A stretch of DNA of 64,000 bases from JAEUMG01 sp963805405 (GCA_963805405.1 CAWDUC010000016.1:1-64000), one strand, 5' to 3'; numbered from the stretch's first letter, positions 9,311 through 17,916 are shown. Notes: a model not told the origin generated them from the letters alone. Numbers and translations: made by a program.

Positions 9311-9933
9311 GCGGCATCAGGCAACGCCAGGAACTCCGCGACAAGCTCGGCGAGGTTGGGGTCCTCGCCGCCGGCAAGACGATCCGCAAGATCGACAAAT
9401 ACGCCCGCACCTTCATCGAGCGTTCGCCCTTCCTGTGCATCGGTACGGCCGATGCCGAGGGCAATGCCGATGTTTCGCCGCGCGGCGATCCGATGGGCTT
9501 CGTGCGCATCATCGACGACAAGACGATCATCATTCCCGATCGTCCCGGCAATAACCGCGCCGATACGATGCAGAACATCCTTGCCAACCCCAATGTCGGC
9601 ATCCTGTTTCTGATCCCCGGCATCGAGGATACTTTGCGCCTGAACGGCAAGGCCGAGATCATCGACGACCCCGAAGCGCTGGCGCCGGCCGCGGTCAACG
9701 GCAAGCCGCCGAAGCTCGGCATCAAGGTCACGATCGATGAGGTCTTCTTCCATTGCGCCAAGGCTTTCCGGCGCTCGAAATTGTGGGATCCGGCCGCGCA
9801 GCAGGATCGCGCTATTTTGCCGAGCCTTGCCCGCATGGTGATGGAACAGGCGCGTGCCTGCGAGGTCGAGGAAGAAGAAGCCGAGAAGGTCGAAGAGGAT
9901 ATCCAGGAAGCCTACCGGACAAATCTTTACTAG
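9307..9933 (+). CDS. FMN-binding PPOX-type (pyridoxamine 5'-phosphate oxidase-like) flavoprotein
   Basis: This 208-residue protein has the split-barrel flavin-binding pattern: FLCIGTADAEGNADVSPRGD, then IIIPDRPGNNRADTMQNILANP. It resembles the MSMEG_1061-type FMN-dependent PPOX subfamily. The substrate is not known. The C-terminus is an acidic Glu-rich tail. Its ATG overlaps the stop of the aminotransferase gene, so the two are co-translated. Confidence 0.8.
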   Translation: MSGIRQRQELRDKLGEVGVLAAGKTIRKIDKYARTFIERSPFLCIGTADAEGNADVSPRGDPMGFVRIIDDKTIIIPDRPGNNRADTMQNILANPNVGILFLIPGIEDTLRLNGKAEIIDDPEALAPAAVNGKPPKLGIKVTIDEVFFHCAKAFRRSKLWDPAAQQDRAILPSLARMVMEQARACEVEEEEAEKVEEDIQEAYRTNLY

Positions 9934-10208
9934 GAGTCGTTGCTCATCCCCCCGCCCTGGCCGCTCTTGAAGCGCCATTTGGGCTTGTTCGGGTTGGGAT
10001 TTCCGGGCTTGTACTTGTTCTTGTCGTATTTGTTGTTGCGCCAGTTATCGCGCTCATAGGGCCGCCATGCGCCCTCCCAGCACAATTCCTTGATCGAACT
10101 TTTGAGCAGATAGCCGGGACACCGCGCCGCCGCCGAGGCGGGTGTGGCAGCCCATGCCCAAGCCACGATCGCTATCGCGAGAACGCCGTATTTCATGAGC
10201 GGGAGCAT
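9930..10208 (-). CDS. Small secreted hypothetical protein
   Basis: From ATG at 10208 (AGAGGA upstream) the 92-residue product begins with a signal peptide: MLPLMKYGVLAIAIVAWAWA followed by an Ala-rich cleavage region. An alternative ATG is at 10196. The mature part has two Cys and a Lys/Asn/Pro/Gly-rich tail. No family is recognised. It converges with the PPOX gene, overlapping it by four bases. Confidence 0.5.
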   Translation of the reverse strand: MLPLMKYGVLAIAIVAWAWAATPASAAARCPGYLLKSSIKELCWEGAWRPYERDNWRNNKYDKNKYKPGNPNPNKPKWRFKSGQGGGMSNDS

Positions 10209-10215
10209 AGCACGT

Positions 10216-10237
10216 CCTCTCCCGCTTGCGGGAGAGG
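10216..10237. repeat. Perfect 10-bp stem palindrome of REP type
   Basis: CCTCTCCCGC and GCGGGAGAGG flank a two-base loop. A second palindrome of the same kind lies at 10322-10343. Such CTCTCCCGC hairpins are common intergenic repeats in Rhizobiales-type genomes; this is from general knowledge. It may also stabilise or end transcripts of the divergent small gene. Confidence 0.5.
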
Positions 10238-10321
10238 AAAGGGGCCCATTGCGCAGCAATGGGAAAGGTGAGGGGAGAGCCCCTCATCTCCCCCAAGCCA
10301 CTTCGCGTCTTGGGTCCCCTT

Positions 10322-10343
10322 CTTCTCCCGCGCGCGGGAGAAG
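10322..10343. repeat. Perfect 22-bp palindrome of REP type near the HtrA-like gene end
   Basis: CTTCTCCCGCG is followed directly by its reverse complement. It lies just downstream of the stop of the protease gene (minus strand) and could also act as its terminator stem. It shares the CTCCCGC core with the palindrome at 10216-10237. Confidence 0.5.
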
Positions 10344-10352
10344 ACAAGTCAC

Positions 10353-11342
10353 TCAATGCCTTTCCACCGGCACGACATAGCGTTCGCGCACCTCACCCTT
10401 GCGCACCACCGTCACCTTCACGTCGCGATTGACGCGAGAGTGGTTGAGCAATCGCAACAGATCGTCGACGCCGCCGACCGGCTCGCCGTCGATCGAGACG
10501 AGGAGATCGCCCGACCTGATGCCCGCCGTCTCCGCCGGGCTGCCTTCGATCACCCGCATGACGCGGACGCCCGAGGCCTGCTCGATGCCGGCATGCCGCG
10601 CGAGATGGCGCGGTATCCGCGTCTGCTGGCCTTCGACGCCGATCGCCGCGCGCCTGACGCGCCCATGCTGCAGGATCTGGGTGAGCACATAGAGCGCGGT
10701 ATTGCTCGCCACCGAAAAGCAGATGCCCTGCGCGCCCAGAATGACCGCCGTATTGACGCCGATCACCCGGCCCTTGGAATCGACCAGGGGCCCGCCCGAA
10801 TTGCCCGGATTGAGCGCGGCATCGGTCTGGATGACGTCGTCGATCAACCGGCCGCTCTGCGAACGCAAGGACCGCCCGGTGGCGCTGACCACGCCTGCCG
10901 TGACCGTTTGTTCGAAACCCAAAGGGTTGCCGATGGCGATCGCCATTTGCCCCGGCCTGATGGTCTTCGAATCGTGCAGCTCCAGCGCCGGCGCCGACAA
11001 ATGCCCGTCAGTTCGGATCACCGCGATATCGGTGTCGGGATCCTCGCCGACGATACGCGCCGCCGCCCGCTGCCCGTCGGGCAATGAGACCTCGATTGCC
11101 TTGGCGCCATTGACGACATGGCTGTTGGTGAAGATCAATCCGTCGGACGCGACGACGAAACCGGAGCCGGTTCCGCCGCGCCCGGCCTGCTTGCGGATGG
11201 CGATATGAACGACACCCGGCCCGGCCTTTTCGACCGCGCCGATCACCGCGCGCGAATAGGCGTCCAGCAAGTCGCCGTCACTGGTCGCCGTCTGAACAAT
11301 GTTTTCGGCCTCTGGGATATTGGCCGTTTCGAAATCGAGCAT
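10353..11342 (-). CDS. HtrA/DegP-like S1C serine protease with one PDZ domain
   Basis: This 329-residue protein has the trypsin-like triad: His in TNSHVV, Asp in DPDTDIAVI, Ser in NPGNSGGP. A PDZ domain follows from about residue 235 (GSPAETAGIRSGDLLVSIDG). Proteins of this type degrade or refold damaged proteins. There is no obvious signal peptide or anchor at the N-terminus (MLDFETANIPEAENIV), so it may be cytoplasmic, unlike DegP. The frame is intact. Confidence 0.88.
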   Translation of the reverse strand: MLDFETANIPEAENIVQTATSDGDLLDAYSRAVIGAVEKAGPGVVHIAIRKQAGRGGTGSGFVVASDGLIFTNSHVVNGAKAIEVSLPDGQRAAARIVGEDPDTDIAVIRTDGHLSAPALELHDSKTIRPGQMAIAIGNPLGFEQTVTAGVVSATGRSLRSQSGRLIDDVIQTDAALNPGNSGGPLVDSKGRVIGVNTAVILGAQGICFSVASNTALYVLTQILQHGRVRRAAIGVEGQQTRIPRHLARHAGIEQASGVRVMRVIEGSPAETAGIRSGDLLVSIDGEPVGGVDDLLRLLNHSRVNRDVKVTVVRKGEVRERYVVPVERH

Positions 11343-11424
11343 TCTGTCCTCCGGCCCCCCGCCGGTTGCGACAGATATGGGAATTGGATTGGCGTCTCGC
11401 CAAGGGGGCGAAGTCAGGCGCTGG

Positions 11425-12039
11425 CTATTTCGCTCTCAGCGCCAATGTCGCGAGCCCCGCCATCACCAGGATGGCGCCGCCGGTGCGGTTGACCCAGGCG
11501 AGAACCGAAGGCCGCGACACCGCCTTGCGGGCCTGGCTTGCGACCAATGCATAGGCGAGCGCATTGAGCGTGCCGAGCACCAGGAACACGATTTCCATGA
11601 TCACGAGCTGCTGGAATACCGGCCGCGTCGGGTCGATGAACTGCGGCAGGAAGGCGACGAAGAAGGTGATGCTCTTGGGGTTGAGCGCCGTCACCCAATA
11701 GGCCGTCCAGAAGATGCTGCGCGAAGATGACTGCAGCTTCTCGGCATCCAGCGTCGGTTTGCTGCGCAGCAGCCCGATGCCCAGCCAGATGAGATAAAGC
11801 GCGCCGCCGACCTTCAGGACCGTGAAGAGCGTGGCCGAGGCGGCCAGCACCGCGCCGAGCCCCGAGAGCGATAATGTCATCGCCGTGAAATCGCCGAGCG
11901 TGACGCCGGCGACCGCGCGCAACGCCGTCTCGCGCCCGCGCGACAGGCCATAGGAGACGATCATCATCACCACCGGCCCGGGAATGAGCACCACGACGAA
12001 TACGGTGACGGCATAGGCGAGGAAATAATCGAGGCTCAT
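11425..12039 (-). CDS. LysE/RhtB-family amino acid exporter
   Basis: The 204-residue membrane protein starts with the family pattern IPGPVVMMIVSYGLSRG and has about six hydrophobic helices, with VTALNPKSITFFVAFLPQF in the middle. Members export amino acids such as lysine, threonine or homoserine; the substrate here is not known. It starts three bases after the stop of the Cys/Met enzyme gene on the same strand, so it may export a product of that pathway. Confidence 0.88.
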   Translation of the reverse strand: MSLDYFLAYAVTVFVVVLIPGPVVMMIVSYGLSRGRETALRAVAGVTLGDFTAMTLSLSGLGAVLAASATLFTVLKVGGALYLIWLGIGLLRSKPTLDAEKLQSSSRSIFWTAYWVTALNPKSITFFVAFLPQFIDPTRPVFQQLVIMEIVFLVLGTLNALAYALVASQARKAVSRPSVLAWVNRTGGAILVMAGLATLALRAK

Positions 12040-12042
12040 GGC

Positions 12043-13194
12043 TCAGACCTTGGTGAGCGCCTGCTCGATATCGGCGATGAGGTCGTCGGGATGTTCGATC
12101 CCCGCCGAAATGCGCACCAGATTGTCGGGCACCGGGCTTTGCGGCCCTTCCACGGTCTTGCGATGCTCGGCCAATGTCTCGACGCCGCCGAGCGACGTCG
12201 CCGGCACGATGACCTTCAGCAATGTGCAGAAGCGCCGCGCATCCTCGAGACTGCCCTTGATGAGGAGCGACAGCATGCCGCCGAAGCCATCGGTCATCTG
12301 CTTCGCGGCGATCGCATGGCCGTGATGGCTGGCGAGCCCCGGATAGAGCACGCGCTTCAATTCTTGGGTGTCGCTCGAAATGCTTGGCAATCGCCATCGC
12401 ATTGGCTGAAGCCTGGCGGTAGCGCAGGAACACGGTGCGCAAGCCCCGCGTGAGACAGCCATGCTTCGAAGGGTGCGAGCGGCGTGCCGATCTTGGTGCG
12501 CAAGGTTGCGATCTCGGCCCAGCGCGGGTGAATGCGCCCGGTGATGAGCGCGCCGGCCAGCACGTCGGAATGGCCGTTCAAATACTTGGTCGCTGAATGG
12601 AAGACGATATCGGCGCCAAGATCGAGCGGGCGCGTCGTAACCGCGCCGGTCGCCGTCGCATCGACGGCGAGGATGGCGCCCGCCTCATGCGCTGCTTTCG
12701 CCGCCGCTGCGATGTCGATCACATCCCATGTCGGATTAAGCGGCGTCTCGATCCACACGAGATCGGTCTTGCCCGATATGATACTGCGCTTCAAGCGCGC
12801 CGGGCTTCGTCGCATCGAACAAGGTAAGCGCAATGCGGCCCGCGCCGCTCGAGTATCTTGAGCCAGTCGCGCGTGCCGTAATACATGACATCGGGGGCAA
12901 CGACATGGGCGCCTTGCGGCACTGTCTCGAGCAAGGTGGTGATCGCCGCCATGCCGGAGGCAAACAGCAGGCAGCCCTTGCCGTTCTCCAAGCGCCGCGA
13001 TCGCGTCTTCGGCGTGCCACAAGGTCGGATTGCCATTGCGGATGTAGTTTTCGCGCAGTTTCGGCTTGTAGTTCTCATCGCGCGCATAGGTCGAGGAGGG
13101 ATAGATCGGCGGCGCCACGGCGCCTGTCGCTTCATCGGTTGATTTCAGCGCATGCGCGGCGATCGTCTCCGGCCGCAGCGCGCGAGTTAGACAT
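12043..13194 (-). CDS. Cys/Met-metabolism PLP enzyme (cystathionine lyase/synthase family), many frameshifts
   Basis: Joined pieces give a trans-sulfuration enzyme of about 385 residues. It starts MSN..RALRPETIAAHAL, has PPIYPSSTYA and CLLFASGMAAITTLL, and the PLP lysine in HSATKYLNGHSDVLAGAL. It ends ISAGIEHPDDLIADIEQAL. Breaks lie near 13185, 12990, 12850, 12785, 12460 and 12375. The assignment between cystathionine gamma-synthase, beta-lyase and gamma-lyase is open. Its ATG lies inside the 3' end of the SDR gene (8-base overlap). Confidence 0.75.
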
Positions 13195-13946
13195 GCTGGC
13201 CGCCATTGATGTGCAAGTTCGGCGCCCGTCACATAGCTCGACGCATCGGTGCACAGGAAATAGATCGCCTTTGCCACTTCCTCCGGCTGGCCGAGGCGAT
13301 GCAACGGAATCTGCGGGATGATCTTCTCTGTTCCGGGCGAAAGGATCGAGGTTTCGATTTCGCCCGGCGAAATCGCGTTGACGCGCACGTCGAGAGGGCC
13401 CGAAATCGGCCGCCATCTCGCGGGTCAGCGCGGCAAGTGCGGCTTTCGATGTCGAATAGGCCGGCGCCCGCAAAGGGGTGCACGCGCGAGCCAGCGATCG
13501 AGGTGACATTGACCACCGCGCCTTTGGCGGCGGCGAGTTCGTTCTTCAACCCGCGAGCCAGCATGATCGGGCGCGAAGAAATTGACCTGGAACACCGTCT
13601 TCCAGTCCTCCGCCGCTGTCTCGATCGTGTTGAGCCTGGCGCCGCCCGGCTTTTTCGGGCTGATCGCCGCGTTGTTGACCAGGGCGTGAAGCTTCGAGCC
13701 TTGCTCTTTCAGCTTTTCCTTCATTTCGCCGATCGCCACCTCGAGATCGGCGATGTTGGCCAGATCGACCTGGATGTGGTCTTCGGGCCCCGCATCCCAC
13801 GGGCAATCCTCGGGGAAAGGATGGCGCGAGCAGGAGATCACCCGCCAGCCGGCGGTCGAAAAGCGCTTCACCGTCGCATGGCCGATGCCGCGCGAGGCGC
13901 CGGTCAGGATCAGCGTCTTGCGCTCGCTGTCAGGGGTTTGGGTCAT
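13187..13946 (-). CDS. Short-chain dehydrogenase/reductase, several frameshifts
   Basis: The N-terminus has the NAD(P)-binding TGASRGIGHATVKRF, then VNNAAISP, and the active-site Tyr-Lys in AYSTSKAALAALTREMA. The C-terminus is the usual GEIETSILSPG.EKIIPQIPLHR and ASSYVTGAELHINGGQHV with stop at 13187. Breaks lie near 13566, 13480, 13395 and 13205. The substrate is unknown. It lies upstream of, and overlaps, the PLP enzyme gene. Confidence 0.75.
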
Positions 13947-14014
13947 GGGCTAGCCTATAGGCGATGGGCAGCGGATTGTCAGCCTGTCGCGCTGCCCTGG
14001 CCTGCCAAGGCTTA

Positions 14015-14314
14015 TCAGGCATCCTCCCGCAGCGTACCGCGCGCAAACCGGTGCAGAATGGAAGCGACAAGCGTCTGATAGGGAATGCCGCGTTCCAGCG
14101 CCAAGGCCTTGATGGCCGCAATGTCCTGCTCCTGGATCCTGATGGTGATCGGTTTTTTGCGCAGAGTCGCTTGAGCGGCGTCCTGCCATTCCTCCTTGGC
14201 GCGCGAAAGGGGCATCTCCTCCGAGAACGCTCCGGCTTCCACAGCGCTCATGATTTCGGCTTCCTCCGGATCGGCGAAGGGCGCGTCGAACTTTTCATTC
14301 TTAGGTTTGCCCAT
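14015..14314 (-). CDS. CopG/BrnA-like antitoxin
   Basis: The product is about 99 residues from ATG 14314 (14326 is also possible). The C-terminal part, KPITIRIQEQDIAAIKALAL and GIPYQTLVASILHRFARG, fits the ribbon-helix-helix antitoxins that pair with small WDEEK-type toxins. It would bind the toxin and repress the operon. It overlaps the end of the upstream toxin gene by 14 bases. Confidence 0.75.
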   Translation of the reverse strand: MGKPKNEKFDAPFADPEEAEIMSAVEAGAFSEEMPLSRAKEEWQDAAQATLRKKPITIRIQEQDIAAIKALALERGIPYQTLVASILHRFARGTLREDA

Positions 14315-14591
14315 GGAAGGCCACATACTTTCTTTGCAGCGCCCGGCTGCGATAGATCGTCTTCAAGAACCTCGTTTCGCCATCGACGACGTAAGGCACC
14401 GCACAGGCATAGCCGTCGATCAGGACAACAAGGACGCGCTGATGACCGAAGCGCTCGCTGTCGGGATGAGCCAGATCGGCGAGGATGCGCCCATCTTCAA
14501 TCGCGGCGAGCACCGCCTCAAAGGAAAGTCCGCGCTCCGCCTTAAGCCAGCGACTTTTCTCCTCATCCCAGGCGATTACAGCGCCGCGCAT
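14301..14591 (-). CDS. BrnT-like type II toxin
   Basis: From ATG 14591 the 96-residue product has IAWDEEKSRWLKAERGLSFE at the start and RVLVVLIDGYACAVPYV in the centre. This is the pattern of small ribonuclease-type toxins found upstream of CopG-like antitoxins. The open frame extends further upstream, but this start gives the family length. The toxin-first order with overlap is typical for this group. Confidence 0.75.
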   Translation of the reverse strand: MRGAVIAWDEEKSRWLKAERGLSFEAVLAAIEDGRILADLAHPDSERFGHQRVLVVLIDGYACAVPYVVDGETRFLKTIYRSRALQRKYVAFHGQT

Positions 14592-14714
14592 GTCTGAAGA
14601 TAAGCGCTGTACATCGAATGTCAATACAACCGGTTGGGTATAGTCTCGCTTTCTTCCATACCGGCGGGAGAAGGAATTCACACTATCTTTACGTAAGGAT
14701 AACAGCATGCGAGA

Positions 14715-15445
14715 ATGAGCGCCGCGTCGGCACACGAGCAGCGATTGAAGCCGAGATTGCGGCGCGGGTCCTATTGGTTGCTCGCCGCGCTCATCGCGAT
14801 GTTAATCGGGCTCTTCTGGTGGGAACGAACCTTCCCGTCCCATTCGCTGCGCTATCGGCTCACCGTCGAGGTCGAGACACCCGAAGGCATCAGGACGGGG
14901 TCGAGCGTGATTGAGGTGCGCTACAGCCAGGGCATGGCGCTCGGTGATGTCAGCGGCTTCCAATCGCGGATTTGGGGCGAGGCGGTCTATATCGACCTGG
15001 GCCAGCGCGGCAATCTGGTGGTTACCCTCACGCGATCGGAAAGCGGCCGCAACACCGCCCGCGGTCCCTCCGAACTGCCACACATCCTCTTCGAGCTCGA
15101 CAGGAACCGGCTCGGCTCTTGGGGAAACCCTCCGGCGCAAGGCAGCAGAGATGTGCCACCGGCGATGTTGCCCACGCTCGTGACATTCCGCGATCCCGCC
15201 GATCCGATGAGTGTGGAGCTTGTGCAACCGGACCAGCTTGAATTGTCATTTGGAATCGGCGTGCGAATTGCGCGATCCAGCATTAGATCACGGATGATAG
15301 CACTACACCTCTAATCGAAAGCAAACTGCCTTGGCTATCTTCGCTCCTGCCCAATGAATTGACTTTGTCGGGCCAGCGCTACGCAAAGCCGGGTCTCGCT
15401 AATTTGCTCTATGGATACAACTTCAAATCGGAGGGCATGCCATGA
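14715..15445 (+). CDS. Tandem paralogue copy 1: membrane-anchored hypothetical protein, frameshifted
   Basis: About 243 residues after correction. One N-terminal transmembrane helix (YWLLAALIAMLIGLFWW) is followed by an extracytoplasmic beta-rich domain with LRYRLTVEVETPEG and GSSVIEVRYSQG. Compared with copy 2, one C is missing at about 15284 (ATTAGAT versus ATTCAGAT), which truncates the raw frame at 15314. Corrected, it ends YGYNFKSEGMP at 15445 like copy 2. The family is uncharacterised. The first residues differ from the other copies, which marks the left edge of the duplicated unit. Confidence 0.7.
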
Positions 15446-15480
15446 ACCGCGATCTCTATCTCGCCGTGCTGCCATCTTGA
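15442..15480 (+). other. 12-codon overlapping ORF repeated after each paralogue copy
   Basis: An ATG overlapping the stop of copy 1 (ATGA) opens a 12-residue frame, MNRDLYLAVLPS, ended by TGA at 15478-15480. The same 39 bases follow copy 2 (16285-16323) and, with one substitution, copy 3 (17122-17160). The coupled start suggests the first codons of a partner gene whose remainder was lost at the junction with the pdxH tail. A functional short peptide cannot be excluded. Confidence 0.4.
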
Positions 15481-15554
15481 TCAAGGATACAACCGCGTCT
15501 TGTCCCATTTGCCGGCGGGCGCGGCGCGGCGGAAGACGATCCGTTCATGCAGGC
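15481..15554 (-). pseudogene. pdxH 3'-end remnant 1
   Basis: These 74 bases match the last codons of pdxH at 17161 onward. On the minus strand they read LHERIVFRRAAPDGKWDKTR and then LYP-stop, in one frame. The match ends at about 15554, where the unique start of paralogue copy 2 begins. It is a scar of the tandem duplication. Confidence 0.85.
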
Positions 15555-15559
15555 AGCCT

Positions 15560-16288
15560 GTGAATTCCACTTTGAACCCTTCTTCCCCTCGCTCCCCGCT
15601 GCGGAGATACCGCTATTGGTTGCTCGCCGCCCTCATCGCGACGCTCATCGGGTACGTGCTTTGGGAACGCGCTTTCCCGGCCCAATCGCTGCGCTACCGG
15701 CTCACCGTCGAGGTCGAGACACCCGAAGGCATCAAGACAGGGTCGAGCGTGATTGAGGTGCGCTACAGCCAGGGCACGGCGCTCGGCGATGTCAGCGGCT
15801 TCCAGTCGCGGATCTGGGGCGAGGCGGTCTATGTCGATCTCGGTCAGCGCGGCAATCTGGTGGTTACGCTCACGCGATCGGAAAGCGGCCGCAACACGGC
15901 CCGCGGTCCCTCCGAACTGCCACACATCCTCTTCGACCTCGACACGAAACGGCTCGGCTCTTGGGGAAACCCTCCGGCGCAAGGCAGCAGAGATGTGCCG
16001 CCAGAGATGTTGCCCACCCTCGTGACATTCCGCGATCCCGCCGATCCGATGAGTGTGGAGCTTGTGCAACCGGACCAGCTTAAATCCTCACTTGGAACCG
16101 GCGTGCGAATTGCGCGATCCAGCATTCAGATGACGGATGATCGCGCTACACCTCGAATCGAAAGCAAACTGCCTTGGCTATCTGCGCTCCTTCGTAATGA
16201 ATTGACGATCTCGGGCCAGCGTTACGCGAAGCCGGGTCTCGCTCATTTGCTCTATGGATACAACTTCAAATCGGAGGGCATGCCATGA
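15560..16288 (+). CDS. Tandem paralogue copy 2: membrane-anchored hypothetical protein
   Basis: The likely start is GTG at 15560, giving about 242 residues; an upstream frame inside the pdxH remnant is open but would translate the remnant in a foreign frame. One N-terminal helix (YWLLAALIATLIGYVLW) is followed by the same extracytoplasmic domain as copy 1. The frame is complete to YGYNFKSEGMP. It is nearly identical to copy 1 from residue 20 on and serves as the reference for its missing base. Confidence 0.7.
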   Translation: MNSTLNPSSPRSPLRRYRYWLLAALIATLIGYVLWERAFPAQSLRYRLTVEVETPEGIKTGSSVIEVRYSQGTALGDVSGFQSRIWGEAVYVDLGQRGNLVVTLTRSESGRNTARGPSELPHILFDLDTKRLGSWGNPPAQGSRDVPPEMLPTLVTFRDPADPMSVELVQPDQLKSSLGTGVRIARSSIQMTDDRATPRIESKLPWLSALLRNELTISGQRYAKPGLAHLLYGYNFKSEGMP

Positions 16289-16323
16289 ACCGCGATCTCT
16301 ATCTCGCCGTGCTGCCATCTTGA

Positions 16324-16397
16324 TCAAGGATACAACCGCGTCTTGTCCCATTTGCCGTCGGGCGCGGCGCGGCGGAAGACGATGCGTTCATGCAGGC
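16324..16397 (-). pseudogene. pdxH 3'-end remnant 2
   Basis: Second 74-base copy of the pdxH tail, nearly identical to the one at 15481-15554, again in one frame through IVFRRAAPDG to the stop. It precedes paralogue copy 3. Confidence 0.85.
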
Positions 16398-16402
16398 AGC
16401 CT

Positions 16403-17125
16403 GTGAATTCCACTTTGAACCCTTCTTCCCCTCTCTCCCCGCTGCGGAGATACCGCCATTGGTTGCTCGCCGCCCTCATCGCGACGCTGATCGGGTACGT
16501 GCTTTGGGAACGCGCTTTCCCGGCCCAATCGCTGCGCTACCGGCTCACCGTCGAGGTCGAGACACCCGAAGGCATCAAGGCGGGGTCGAGCGTGATTGAG
16601 GTGCGCTACAGCCAGGGCATGGCGCTCGGCGATGTCAGCGGCTTCCAGTCGAGGATCTGGGGCGAGGCGGTCTATGTCGATCTCGGTCAGCGCGGCAATC
16701 TGGTGGTTACGCTTACAGGATCGAATGGTGGTCGCAGGACCGCTCGAAGCCCAACCGAACTTCCGCTCATCTTGTTCGAACTCGATACGAATCGGATGAA
16801 TTCGTGGGGAACCCCTCCGGCGCAAGGCACCAGAGATGTGCCGCCAGAGATGTTGCCTACGCTCGTGACAGTCCGAGATCCCGCCGATCCGATGAGCGTG
16901 GAGCTTGTGCGACCGGACCAGTTCGAAGCAGCGTACGGCCCGGGAGTGCGGGTCGCCAAGGCAACCATTGTAATCACAGATGAAGAAATCACGGACACAA
17001 TCGATCGGCGTTTGAGTTGGCTTGCCGGGATTGATGGAAAATACTTGTCAGGCGGAAGGACGTCTAAGGGCTCTCCTCTCCTGCTAACTGGTTTGGCATT
17101 TAAGTCGCAAGGATACTCACCATGA
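16403..17125 (+). CDS. Tandem paralogue copy 3: diverged membrane-anchored hypothetical protein
   Basis: GTG start at 16403, about 240 residues. The first 110 residues match copy 2, with the same helix and LRYRLTVEVETPEG domain. From about 16720 it diverges (TGSNGGRRTARSPTELPLIL and a different C-terminus ending FKSQGYSP). So this copy is either older or recombined with another family member. Function unknown. Confidence 0.65.
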   Translation: MNSTLNPSSPLSPLRRYRHWLLAALIATLIGYVLWERAFPAQSLRYRLTVEVETPEGIKAGSSVIEVRYSQGMALGDVSGFQSRIWGEAVYVDLGQRGNLVVTLTGSNGGRRTARSPTELPLILFELDTNRMNSWGTPPAQGTRDVPPEMLPTLVTVRDPADPMSVELVRPDQFEAAYGPGVRVAKATIVITDEEITDTIDRRLSWLAGIDGKYLSGGRTSKGSPLLLTGLAFKSQGYSP

Positions 17126-17160
17126 ACCGCGATCTCTCTCTCGCCGTGCTGCCATCTTGA

Positions 17161-17795
17161 TCAAGGATACAACCGCGTCTTGTCCCATTTGCCGTCGGGC
17201 GCGGCGCGGCGGAATACCGATGCGTTCATGCAGGCGGAACGGCCGGTCGTGCCAGAATTCGATGCTGAGTGGCTTGACCCTGAAGCCCGACCAATAGGCC
17301 GGCCGCGGCACCTCGCCGATCGCATAGCGCGCCGCATACATGGCGACCGCCGTTTCAAGCGCGAAGCGGCTTTCGACCGGGCGCGATTGCTTCGATGCCC
17401 AGGCGCCGATCCGGCTGTCGCGCGGCGCGCGAGGCGAAATAGGCATCGGCCTCCGCATCCGTCACCACCTCAACCAGGCCGCGCACCCGAACCTGCCGGC
17501 GCAGTGACTTCCAGTGGAAACACAGGGCCGCCTTGTGCGTCGCCAACAGCTCCTGGCCCTTCTGGCTCTCGAAATTCGTATAGAAAACGAAGCCGCGGTC
17601 ATCGAAGCCTTTCAAGAGCACCATGCGGACATCCGGCAGTCCTTCCTCATCGACGCTGGCGAGCGCCATGGCATTGGGGTCATTGGGCTCGGACTTTTCG
17701 GCATGCGCCAGCCAATCCTTGAAGAGCCCGAACGGATCGTCCGCATCGGCGAATCCCAAGACCGCCGTCAGAGTCGAAAAATCCTGCATTGACAT
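17161..17795 (-). CDS. pdxH: Pyridoxamine 5'-phosphate oxidase, two frameshifts
   Basis: FMN-dependent enzyme that makes pyridoxal 5'-phosphate from PNP or PMP. The product starts MSMQDFSTL; it has NAMALASVDEEGLPDVRMVL, GFVFYTNFESQKGQELL and the C-terminal signature WSGFRV then IEFWHDRPFRLHER, ending KWDKTRLYP. The joined length is about 210 residues, which is normal. Breaks lie near 17425 and 17218. The two tail remnants upstream have the second site in frame (IVFRR), so the base change at 17218 came after the duplications or is a read error. Confidence 0.85.
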
Positions 17796-17916
17796 ATGGT
17801 TAACCCTGTCTGCCGGTGCCGCAGTCTATCCACAATTGGTCCGTGATCCTGCCACTGCGAGGGGTTATTCAGCAAGGTGGGACGCGCGAAACTGATGGGG
17901 ATCAGGGGATTTTCGC

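Larger units (their letters stand above)
15481..17160. repeat. Tandem duplication, two units of 843 and 837 bp (three gene copies in total)
   Basis: Unit 1 is 15481-16323 and unit 2 is 16324-17160. Each consists of a pdxH tail remnant, a paralogue gene and the 12-codon ORF. The two units are almost identical at both ends. In the gene they diverge after the middle, mostly beyond 16720. Gene copy 1 (14715-15445) lies upstream without the pdxH tail. The order fits unequal recombination with one end inside pdxH. Confidence 0.85.

Noticed and set aside
8290..9933. Single 547-residue fusion of aminotransferase and PPOX protein
   Set aside because: The fusion comes from a frameshift near 9220; corrected, the aminotransferase ends at 9310 and overlaps a separate ATG at 9307.
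8266..9978. Long 570-residue minus-strand frame
   Set aside because: Antisense shadow of the two plus-strand genes, with low-complexity composition typical of GC-rich antisense frames.
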